A stretch of DNA of 64,000 nt from Dyadobacter arcticus (lineage in GTDB: Bacteria; Bacteroidota; Bacteroidia; Cytophagales; Spirosomataceae), in assembly GCF_011762185.1 (NCBI RefSeq), contig NZ_JAASQJ010000002.1, forward strand, positions 248,001 through 312,000, read 5' to 3'. The position numbers and the translations under genes are program-made. The notes beneath the pieces were generated by a model that saw nothing but the letters and a program-made list of their open reading frames with translations, had not been told where the DNA came from and ran no database searches. Shown here one piece after another: positions 32,312 through 40,871 of the stretch (position 1 is its first letter; each line of letters starts with the position of its first letter).

Positions 32312-35203
32312 ATGCAAAAAATAATCTTCTGTTGCCAGGTATTGCTTTTGGTTTCTGTCATTGAAGCCAGTGCACAAACCAAATTGATAGAGAAAGTAAC
32401 CCGCAAGGGAAGCGAACTTGTAATTCCCTATGATAAATATGTATTGTCAAATGGTCTGACGCTCATTGTTCATGAAGATCATTCAGATCCATTGGTTCAT
32501 GTTGATGTTACATATCATGTCGGTTCCGGACGTGAGGAAGTTGGAAAGTCAGGTTTCGCGCATTTTTTTGAGCATATGATGTTTCAGGGCTCAGACCACG
32601 TTGCCGACGATGAGCATTTTAAAATTGTAACCGAGTCAGGAGGAGATCTTAACGGCTCGACAAACAGGGACCGGACCAATTATTTTGAAACAGTGCCCAA
32701 TAATCAGCTCGAACGTGCATTATGGCTTGAAGCCGACCGTATGGGTTTTTTGCTGGATGCTGTTACTCAGAAGAAATTTGAAAATCAGCGCGCTACAGTC
32801 AAAAATGAACGTGGCCAGAATTATGATAATCGTCCTTATGGCCTTGTAGGGGAATATACATCAAAAAATCTTTATCCCTACGGTCATCCATATTCATGGC
32901 TGACAATTGGCTACATCGAAGATCTCAACCGGGTTGACGCCAATGATCTGAAAAACTTTTTCCTTCGTTGGTATAGCCCCAATAATGCAGTTTTGACTGT
33001 CGGCGGAGATGTAAAATCCGGCGAAGTGGCAAAAATGGCCGAAAAATATTTCGGATCAATCCCCAGAGGACCGGCTGTGTCCAAAACAGGTGTTAAGCCT
33101 GCTTTTCTTGAAAGTGATCGTTATGTTTCGTATGAAGACCAGGTCCGTTTTCCGATGCTGGCGGTAACTTATGCGAGTGTCCCCCGTTACCATCCGGACG
33201 AAGCTCCTTTGGACGCACTTGCCCAAATACTTGGCGGAGGAAAATCTTCACTTTTTTATAAAAACTTTGTAAAAAGCAGAAAAGCGGTGAGAGCATCGGC
33301 AAACAACCCATGTTATGAACTCGCCGGGGAATTCACGTTTAATATTCAGTCATTTCCTGAAGTAAGTCTGGACAGCATTGAACTCATCCTGAAAAATACG
33401 CTGGCCGAATTTGAAAAGCGCGGCGTCATCGATGATGACATACTGCAGTTTAAGGCTACAAGGGAAGCCAGTATAATTTCCAGTCTTTCCAGCGTTTCCG
33501 GAAAAGTTTCACAGCTGGCGCAATATGAAACTTTTGCAGGAACAGCCAATTATCTTCCAATTGAACTGAGGCGTTATGCCGCAGTCACCAAAGAAGATGT
33601 AATGCGGGTTTATGGTAAATATATCCGCAACAAGCATGCAGTTGTCCTAACGGTTTATCCAAAAGGCAAAAAAGAGATTCTGGTGCATGCAGATAATTAC
33701 ACGATTTCGCAGGCAGGTTATGCAGCTCCCGATTATGGCTACAATGGATTAAGTTACACAAAGGCAAAAGATTCATTTGACAGAAGTGCCAAGCCTGCGC
33801 CCGGCGCCAATCCGACCATAAAAGTTCCGCCATACTGGACTGACAAACTCGCAAACGGCGTTAAAATCATTGCGGCCAAAAATGATGAAGTGCCGACAGT
33901 AACTATGCTGCTCGCCCTGAAAGGTGGCCATTTATTATCGGCTAATGACCCTTCAAAAGCGGGAATCGCCCAGCTTACTGCATCCATGCTGAACGAAGCC
34001 ACTCAAAAGTACACAGCGGAACAGATCAATATTGAACTGGAAAAGCTTGGCGGCAACATTCAGATTTATTCCGGCAAGGAAGATATTTTCATTATGGTGG
34101 AATCGCCAAAAAAGGCACTGGATCGTGTTCTGGCGCTGATAGAAGAAAAGTTGCTGCATCCGAAATTTGCTGTCGAGGATTTTGACCGATTGAAAAAATT
34201 ACAACTGGAAAGTATAGAAAATCAGGCCACGCAGCCTGTGGCCATCGCCAGTAATGCCTTTGATAAATTGTTATACGGCGACAATATAATCGGTGTCCCG
34301 CTTTTGGGTACTGCCAAAACGGTAGAAAAAATCAAGCTGGAAGACGTAAAGGCCTTTTACAATAATTACTTTTCCCCTTCTGTTGCCAATCTGGTTGTAG
34401 TTGGAGATATAGATCAGGCTATGCTCCGGCCAAAGCTAGGGTTTCTGGAAAAGTGGCCTGCCAAACCTGTGAAACTGCCTGAGGCCAACATCAGAAAGAA
34501 TACCGATAAAACGGCTATTTATCTGATTGATAAAGAAAAAGCGGCACAGTCTGAAATCCGGATCGGTTATCTTACAGACCTTCCTTTTGACGCAACCGGA
34601 GATTATTACAAGGCCGAACTGGCAAATTATATTCTTGGTGATGCATTCAACAGCCGCATTAATTTGAACCTGCGGGAAGACAAAGGCTATACTTACGGCG
34701 CATTTTCATATTACAGAAGTTCGCTTATACCGGGACCGTTTACTGCCAGGGCAGGCGTGAGAGCGACTGCGACGGACAGCTCAGTTGTTGAATTTATGAA
34801 GGAATTAAGTAATTACGGTAAAAATGGTATTACTGACGAAGAGTTGGATTTTCTTAAAAATTCAATTGGCCAGCGCGATGCACTCCGTTATGAAACGCCT
34901 GAAAGCAAAGCGTTTCTGATTTATCAGATCCTGGAATATAATTTGCCAAAAAACTTTGCCGAGCAACAGAGCGCTATTGTCAGGAATATTACGAAAGAGG
35001 AAATAAACGCAATTGCAAAGAAGCGCCTGCCCCTGGATAACATGATCATATCAGTTGTAGGCGATAAAGCGTCGATCAAGCCGGGGTTGGAGCAATTAGG
35101 ATATGAAGTAATTGAACTTGACAAGGAAGGCAACCGGATCACCGAAGCAAAATTGCAGGCTCCGACCAAAATAGGTTCTTCAAACGGTTCCGATCCCAGG
35201 TAA
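32312..35203 (+). CDS. M16 family zinc metallopeptidase (two-domain, pitrilysin/insulinase type)
   Basis: This 963-residue protein has a signal peptide (to about residue 21, EASAQ). The first M16 half carries the inverted zinc motif HxxEH at His84-Glu87-His88 (GFAHFFEHMMFQGS), with the distal Glu likely in VKNERGQNYDNRPYGL. The second half (from about 500, YWTDKLANGVKIIAAKNDEV) lacks HxxEH and carries the substrate R/Y pair region REDKGYTYGAFSYY, as in other M16B-type fusions. It is a periplasmic peptidase that should degrade peptides in an enclosed chamber. The gene stands alone. Confidence 0.93.
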   Translation: MQKIIFCCQVLLLVSVIEASAQTKLIEKVTRKGSELVIPYDKYVLSNGLTLIVHEDHSDPLVHVDVTYHVGSGREEVGKSGFAHFFEHMMFQGSDHVADDEHFKIVTESGGDLNGSTNRDRTNYFETVPNNQLERALWLEADRMGFLLDAVTQKKFENQRATVKNERGQNYDNRPYGLVGEYTSKNLYPYGHPYSWLTIGYIEDLNRVDANDLKNFFLRWYSPNNAVLTVGGDVKSGEVAKMAEKYFGSIPRGPAVSKTGVKPAFLESDRYVSYEDQVRFPMLAVTYASVPRYHPDEAPLDALAQILGGGKSSLFYKNFVKSRKAVRASANNPCYELAGEFTFNIQSFPEVSLDSIELILKNTLAEFEKRGVIDDDILQFKATREASIISSLSSVSGKVSQLAQYETFAGTANYLPIELRRYAAVTKEDVMRVYGKYIRNKHAVVLTVYPKGKKEILVHADNYTISQAGYAAPDYGYNGLSYTKAKDSFDRSAKPAPGANPTIKVPPYWTDKLANGVKIIAAKNDEVPTVTMLLALKGGHLLSANDPSKAGIAQLTASMLNEATQKYTAEQINIELEKLGGNIQIYSGKEDIFIMVESPKKALDRVLALIEEKLLHPKFAVEDFDRLKKLQLESIENQATQPVAIASNAFDKLLYGDNIIGVPLLGTAKTVEKIKLEDVKAFYNNYFSPSVANLVVVGDIDQAMLRPKLGFLEKWPAKPVKLPEANIRKNTDKTAIYLIDKEKAAQSEIRIGYLTDLPFDATGDYYKAELANYILGDAFNSRINLNLREDKGYTYGAFSYYRSSLIPGPFTARAGVRATATDSSVVEFMKELSNYGKNGITDEELDFLKNSIGQRDALRYETPESKAFLIYQILEYNLPKNFAEQQSAIVRNITKEEINAIAKKRLPLDNMIISVVGDKASIKPGLEQLGYEVIELDKEGNRITEAKLQAPTKIGSSNGSDPR

Positions 35204-35369
35204 AATTAAAACAGAAATTATGAAAAAAGCTCTTTTTCGAACTTAATATGATGTCGGAGCCGGCAGAGGCATCTTAGCAGGCGTCGTTGCCGCCCCTTTT
35301 AAGCCGAAGAAGAAAGAAGATCCGAAAAACATGAATTTAAGACTGCTTCAACTTTGAAACTGATTAAAT

Positions 35370-36281
35370 TTATTCTTCCTTTTCCGAAGTTGAAAAGTTA
35401 GACTTTCTCAAAGAGCTTCGAAAAATTGGAAACGATGGATATATCGTCGGAGATTTGGCATCACCCCAATCTGGTCTTCTAAAGGTGTTTTGGAGGGGGG
35501 TATTTCTGCACCATCGTGTGGCAAAAGCAAAAGCACCATAATAGGCTGGTCCTTCAGCATAGTGAGTACCCCCTACACCAAAGGTAGCCTCGGGCACCAT
35601 GCCCACGATACCCCGGTCGTTGTCGATGGCAGCTAGGATTCCCAGAGCGGCAGTCCCGTGGAATTTATCCTGCGTATCAGGAGCGGTATTTGGGATTCGG
35701 ACGATTTGATTCTGACTCCGATACAAATCCTGGTGATCCAACTGCCAGCCCTTATCAAGATGAGCCACCCGTATGCCAAAGCCGGTTCCGTTGAGGAGTT
35801 GCTGGGTAAAACGCGCATCCACCCCCACTGGAGCCGCATCGAGATACAATTGCTTCATTGAGAGCGGGTTTCGGTCGCCTTGGTTGGGTCCGGCTGGTAG
35901 CCAAATGCCTTCCCGGTAGGCCGTCTCGATCAATGGGCAGGCCAATAGGGCATCGACCAGCGCCTTGTGGTCGGTGTCATTGGCTACCTCAGCGTAATAG
36001 TAGGCAAATAGTCTGGGTACTGGTTCTGATGGATTTTCCTTCCGAGCCAGCTCGATCAGGTACCGATAGCAAGCTTCGGTTTCAAGGTCGAAAACCCTTT
36101 TGAGCGTCAGGCTCGGAAACTGTTTCGCCAGCAATTGCCAATCGCCCTTTTTTTCCAAAATCAGGATTTTTTCGGCCCCATCCTCGTAGGGCAGTTCAAC
36201 GTTTCCGTTCAACTTTACAATTACGCGGGGCTGATGGTTTTTCAGCAACTCCGCCTGCTCGGGGGGAAGATTCTGTGACAT
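35370..36281 (-). pseudogene. S8 subtilisin-like peptidase, 3' half lost
   Basis: The N-terminal 270 residues look like a subtilisin-family peptidase with a long N-terminal extension. The catalytic Asp is in RVAHLDKGWQLDHQDL and the catalytic His in KFHGTAALGILAAIDNDRGI, with GMVPEA following. After YGAFAFATRW the sequence is no longer family-like and the frame ends at residue 303. The oxyanion Asn and the GTS.A.P nucleophile Ser region (normally about 250 residues further) are absent. Truncation by a 3' deletion makes it catalytically dead. Confidence 0.75.
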
Positions 36282-36405
36282 GATTTTTTGATTGTATTGA
36301 TTGAAAAATTAAACGTTTTGCACTGTACCAGCGCTATTACCTAGCCTTTGCCTCCAAAGGAATTATGTATAAGCGCTGTGACTAGTCGGTGAAAAAAATT
36401 AAAAA

Positions 36406-37236
36406 TCAGTAGCTAAAACTCAACTTATAAGAGCCATCCTGAATGGACAGAACGCGGTTCTGCTCATCGAATGTGTAGATGTATGGACGCGTAGCGGGTT
36501 TGCCCGTGGTGTGTACATTCACCAGGATGTTCTTGACGCCCAGTCCGCATTTGGGCAGGTAAAGTCCGGCGGGATTTTCCACCCCGAAGTGGGGCCGCTC
36601 GATAGCGAAGCCCGAAAAAAGGCGGTTGGAATGAGTCAGGTCGTAATCGTAGGCCAAATCCTGGAGCACCTGGTTGGTAGTGGGATTGAACCGCTGGCGC
36701 CGAACCACGTTTCCGTCTTTCCATGTGTACTCCACGCGAACCGCCTCGATTAGTTCGTTATTCGCCTGCTTCCGGTATTCGTACTCGTAACCCAGCAGCC
36801 GCTTTTCGGCATCGAAGCGGTAGTTAAACTCCCGCTTTCTATTGGTAATGACCCACTTAGGGCCATCGTTGGCTTCCATGGGTAGCCCGTCTTTCAGCGT
36901 GTACTCTGTTATGACAGTCTTTTCTGTGCTGGGCGGAATCACGTACCCAAATCGCATGATCCCGGTCTCATACTCGTAGTAGTTGTAATCATCTTTGTAG
37001 GTGCCTGTTGATACCGTGCTGCGGGTCAGGCGCCCCTGGGCGTCGTATTGCAGACTGTGGGTTGATTCGCCCAGTGTAGATGTGAAGATTTTGGGCAGCG
37101 CGTCCTGGCTGACGGGTTGCGGGTCGCTGTCGCTGTTCTTTTCCTGGCAACCGGAAATGGTCAAACCAGCAGGCAGGAACATAATGAAAATCAGGTAGGT
37201 GCAAATTGGCCGATTGAAAACTGACATCTTTTTCAT
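36406..37236 (-). CDS. Secreted lipoprotein with YD-repeat/DUF4595-like strands
   Basis: This 276-residue protein starts at 37236 (MKKMSVFNRP), with a lipoprotein signal ending in GLTISGCQEKN. The rest consists of repeated beta-hairpins of the YD-repeat kind: LQYDAQGRLTRSTVSTG, NYRFDAEKRLLGYEYEYRKQ, VEYTWKDGNVVRRQRFNPTT and YTFDEQNRVLSIQDGSYKLS. Such short proteins are frequent in Bacteroidetes (DUF4595 group) as surface lipoproteins of unknown function. It is leftward, directly downstream of a Kelch/IPT lipoprotein (148 bp), possibly co-transcribed. Confidence 0.65.
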   Translation of the reverse strand: MKKMSVFNRPICTYLIFIMFLPAGLTISGCQEKNSDSDPQPVSQDALPKIFTSTLGESTHSLQYDAQGRLTRSTVSTGTYKDDYNYYEYETGIMRFGYVIPPSTEKTVITEYTLKDGLPMEANDGPKWVITNRKREFNYRFDAEKRLLGYEYEYRKQANNELIEAVRVEYTWKDGNVVRRQRFNPTTNQVLQDLAYDYDLTHSNRLFSGFAIERPHFGVENPAGLYLPKCGLGVKNILVNVHTTGKPATRPYIYTFDEQNRVLSIQDGSYKLSFSY

Positions 37237-37384
37237 GATTTTGGTGAAATTTATAGTTGATAGTGAGAACAAAGATCAGGGTGAAGCAAGTCCTGTGGGG
37301 ACACTGGCTAAGGTGAAGAACTAATGATTCATTAATAGATGCTGGGTGCGCCGAAGTACCAGGTCACGGGGAAGCAGGGAGCTA

Positions 37385-39016
37385 TCAGGGTTTGTACTCC
37401 CATAATTCCCCCATAAGATTGTTGCAGGTCCCACCCGAACTGTCTAAGTGGAAAAAGTAGATACTTCCTTTCACACCCTGTGCGAGTACCCAGTATTGTA
37501 TTCGGCAAGTTCCGCCCCCAAAAGCAGGCGATTTGCTGATTGCGTCAGGGAGCGTGCTCACATTCCACGATTTAGTGTCGAAGTTGTACCTGTAATTTGT
37601 TTCACCAGAATTGATGGTCAGGATATTATCCACCAAAAACGTGTTGTTTTGCGATACTGCACCTAATTGGGGATAATTCGCCAGTATGGTCCAGTCATCT
37701 TTGCCATCATCATATTCCCACATCTCCTGCACGAAACCGTAATCTTTATCTAATCCACCCATCACATACCCTTTGCCATTATATGCCGCGCTTGCACCCC
37801 CACTTATGGTCTTACCGGGAAAATCTTTCTTTTGCAACCAGTTATCGGTGCTGGGGTCGTATTGATATACTTTTTGAGGTATAGTCAGGTTATTGCCTAT
37901 CTTCCGACCAGTCAAGAGGTATCCCTTTTTATTGATAGTGAAAGTATTTGAACCAGATTGATCGGTTTCCGGAGCTTGCCCTTTTACAGCCCAGGTATTC
38001 GAATTTGTATCAAATTCCAACACGACCGTCTTTTTGGGATTACCCAAATATTCGGCAGTCGCAATTACAAAGATTTTGTTATCGATGAACATGAGGGGCG
38101 AAGAAGCCCCAAAATGGAATATCCGATAACTCCCGAATGCCTGGGTAATGGGAGCGTCTGCTTTTTGTGCCCATTTGTCTTGGGCGGGGTCGTACTCCCA
38201 TAAATCCTTGAGATAACCTGTTCCCGATGATCCTCCTATCACATAGAGTTTGTCCTTGAAGGCAAAATAATTAGCAGAGTTCCGAGCCGCTCCCGGAAAC
38301 TTAGCTTTTACGGTGTACGATCCCGCTAACGGAGCCGCCCCCGTCATTACCTGCACCGCCGCGCCATAGCTGGTACCCTTGTCATTCGTAGCATAGGCTC
38401 GCACGTTGTAGGTTGTGTTGGCTTTCAGGCTTTTGAGGTCAGAAGTGAATTTGAGCGGAAATGGTCCGTCGGCTTTGCCTAGTTCAGTCTTGGCGTCGGC
38501 GGGGGTGGGGTCGGATTTGGTGTCGGACCACACGTGGCCGTGCTGGATAATTTCGCCGTCACCTTTGGAGGTAATGGTACTGCTCACTTTGGCACTTGCA
38601 GCTGTTATATCAGCAGAAGAATTAGTATTCGCAGCTCCAAAAACAGGCGGATTTGCCATCATCGTAAAATCCGCCGTACTCGCCGCCACCTGCCCTCCTA
38701 CCTCAACACTTACTTTCCCGGTCTTTGCATCTTTGGGAACTTTGGTGACTATACGCGTTGCCGAGGCTGAATCAACGACCGCGGCAACTGTTCCAAATTT
38801 GACAATGTTATTGGAAAGTGTTGTGCTGAATCCGGTACCCGAAATGACTACTTTGGTACCTTCGGCTCCCGATGCCGGGTTTATAGAGGAAATTGCGAGG
38901 GTAGTGCCACCGCCAGGATTTGGATTCGGGGTTGCCCCCGGATCGCCTTTGCAGTTAAGTAAAACCAATGCTGTTGTAAGCATCATGAAGTAAGAATAAA
39001 TGAATTGCTTTTTCAT
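37385..39016 (-). CDS. IPT/TIG plus Kelch-propeller lipoprotein
   Basis: The 543-residue start is the ATG at 39016 (MKKQFIYSY). The lipoprotein signal ends at VLLNCKGD, followed by a Pro/Asn/Gly linker. An IPT/TIG domain (about 40-120; ISSINPASGAEGTKVVISGT) precedes a fibronectin-like segment (TSDLKSLKANTTYNVRAYAT). Five to six Kelch blades (about 235-540) follow, such as KDKLYVIGGSSGTGYLKDLW and NGKGYVMGGLDKDYGFVQEM. It is a surface protein-protein or glycan-binding protein with no catalytic signature. Confidence 0.85.
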   Translation of the reverse strand: MKKQFIYSYFMMLTTALVLLNCKGDPGATPNPNPGGGTTLAISSINPASGAEGTKVVISGTGFSTTLSNNIVKFGTVAAVVDSASATRIVTKVPKDAKTGKVSVEVGGQVAASTADFTMMANPPVFGAANTNSSADITAASAKVSSTITSKGDGEIIQHGHVWSDTKSDPTPADAKTELGKADGPFPLKFTSDLKSLKANTTYNVRAYATNDKGTSYGAAVQVMTGAAPLAGSYTVKAKFPGAARNSANYFAFKDKLYVIGGSSGTGYLKDLWEYDPAQDKWAQKADAPITQAFGSYRIFHFGASSPLMFIDNKIFVIATAEYLGNPKKTVVLEFDTNSNTWAVKGQAPETDQSGSNTFTINKKGYLLTGRKIGNNLTIPQKVYQYDPSTDNWLQKKDFPGKTISGGASAAYNGKGYVMGGLDKDYGFVQEMWEYDDGKDDWTILANYPQLGAVSQNNTFLVDNILTINSGETNYRYNFDTKSWNVSTLPDAISKSPAFGGGTCRIQYWVLAQGVKGSIYFFHLDSSGGTCNNLMGELWEYKP

Positions 39017-39595
39017 AATCAAAGAGAAGTTTAGAATCCGAATTGTATGGAATTGATCTTTTCTAAATAGTTAGTCGGCGTTACAGAGGCTGAGGGAAAC
39101 ATTATTTTCTATTTTAGCGGTACTTTATTAAGTAATTGGTTAATTAACTGCTGTCCCCCATTGTTGACAACCTGGGCGGCCTCGCCAATCGCTGAAAGCC
39201 GACAACTACATGCATTTCAATTAACATCATGGCGCACAACTAAAAACCGAATTAATATCTACTCCTTTCGCCGATATCGAGCGCAGCAGTACCAAGGTGA
39301 GGTGCGCTTTTGACCATATTTACAGGCGACATAGTTGCGTCGTCGGTCACTTGCGGATTTGCCCTTAAATGGTATACCGCTCAGGCATAGAATCAATTGG
39401 CAGAAGTTACCTGCACCTTGCCAATCCGTGCGGCCATTCCCACCGGTGAGTGCGGCTGGGGAATAAGACTTGAACACCACAGCTTCATTCGAGATGCTCA
39501 ACTCGAAAGTTATTGCCTGCAAGTGAAATAAAGCGTGGATAATCAACGCCCTACTCAATTAAAAGGTTGGGAAAAGATAGGTATCGGTGACATGA
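39017..39595. other. Intergenic region without a supported gene
   Basis: A leftward 99-residue frame at 39259-39558 (GGNGRTDWQGAGNFCQLILC near the middle) has no recognised similarity, no ribosome-binding context and unusual cysteine/tyrosine content. It may be debris or chance. I noticed no other structure. Confidence 0.35.
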
Positions 39596-40759
39596 TCAAT
39601 GGTCTAACTTTTGAGTAGCTAGAAATTCACCAGGAGATTGATTTTCCAGTTTCTTGAACGCACGGTTGAATGTTGCTTTTGAATTAAAACCGCATTCTAA
39701 GGCAATTCCCAACAAACTCAGATGCGTATTGGCTGGTACAAGCGCCTGGTATTTAAACTCTTTGATCCGGTAAGTGTTCACAAAATCGTTGAAGTTATTG
39801 CTGCTGCCGAGATTAATTGCCTGGGACAATGTCGGGGAGTTTATTTTCATTCGCCTCGCCAGATCAGGGAGAGATAAATCAGGATTCAGGTATGGCTTTT
39901 CGGTGTCCATCAAATTTAATAGTTGTTTATAAACTGCGTCTTGTTCCAAAGTGAGCGTAACTACACTTTTTTTCTGGATTTCACTAGGGACAGGATCTGC
40001 ATTTGCTAGCCCGGACTCAGAAAAGGCAAGCTGACGACCCGGTTGACGCTGGGCATATCCGGCAATACTTACATAGTAAATCAGGATTACACCTGCTAGA
40101 TTATTCCACCAGTCTTGCCAAAAACTCAGGTTCAACCAAAGATCCAGCACGGTTACAACAAAGTCGATTGACACAAGCAGCGAAAGGGCTATGAGGAAAT
40201 TTCTAAGCCAACGAAAGCTGACTGGTTCAACGTTTGAGAATTGTGTTTTAATCCAAGATCGATAATGATGGTAAAGCCGAAATGACCAATACAGGTAAAT
40301 TATATGCTGCGTGGTATTGCCAACAAACAGTAAATCATCCAAATGCAAAGGCCCATGAAATGTCGTCTCCCAATAATTTACAAAGGAAGGTCCCTGCGCA
40401 AAAATCGTAAGGCGATAAATAACTTCAAGTAAGAATGGTAGCGCATGTGCCAAATCCTGCCATTTGAACCTGAAACCGGTATCAAACTGGCTACGCAGAT
40501 AGAAGTAGTAAAGAGGAGGAAGCAAAAAACTTAGGTTTCGCTGGAAAAAATTAAGTCTTTGCCAAAGGATCTCAACACCACCAAAACCCAACATATACGC
40601 CCAAATGTTAAAGCAAAGAGCAACAAGTACCCAGCCCAGCAAATGGTCAGACAGGCGTTCTTCCCGTTGGCCGCGAATCCACAGAAGCAGGGCATAAATC
40701 CAGCCCTGCAAAAAGCCAAATAAAAGAACCACCGAGTAGACATTGAAATAAAAGCTCAT
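39596..40759 (-). CDS. AraC-family regulator with N-terminal 7TM domain
   Basis: In this 387-residue protein, residues 1-240 form about seven transmembrane helices (VVLLFGFLQGWIYALLLWI ... WNNLAGVILIYYVSIAGYA). The C-terminal AraC/XylS DNA-binding domain (about 285-380) has PDLSLPDLARRMKINSPTLS and LLGIALECGFNSKATFNRAF. This membrane-bound one-component layout is common in Bacteroidetes. It lies 113 bp downstream of a TonB-receptor gene on the same strand, so regulation of that receptor in response to an envelope signal is plausible. Confidence 0.9.
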   Translation of the reverse strand: MSFYFNVYSVVLLFGFLQGWIYALLLWIRGQREERLSDHLLGWVLVALCFNIWAYMLGFGGVEILWQRLNFFQRNLSFLLPPLYYFYLRSQFDTGFRFKWQDLAHALPFLLEVIYRLTIFAQGPSFVNYWETTFHGPLHLDDLLFVGNTTQHIIYLYWSFRLYHHYRSWIKTQFSNVEPVSFRWLRNFLIALSLLVSIDFVVTVLDLWLNLSFWQDWWNNLAGVILIYYVSIAGYAQRQPGRQLAFSESGLANADPVPSEIQKKSVVTLTLEQDAVYKQLLNLMDTEKPYLNPDLSLPDLARRMKINSPTLSQAINLGSSNNFNDFVNTYRIKEFKYQALVPANTHLSLLGIALECGFNSKATFNRAFKKLENQSPGEFLATQKLDH

Positions 40760-40871
40760 CGGTTAATATTACTAAAATAATTTAAGAGTCCGGCCTTGGT
40801 CCCTAAGAGTGTTATTTTAACTACTGACACAGCGGTTTAGCAGTAGAAAGGCCAACTATTCTTAACATGCA

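Noticed and set aside
39259..39558. Leftward 99-codon frame between a Kelch lipoprotein and an AraC gene
   Set aside because: No similarity, odd composition and no ribosome-binding context; left as intergenic.
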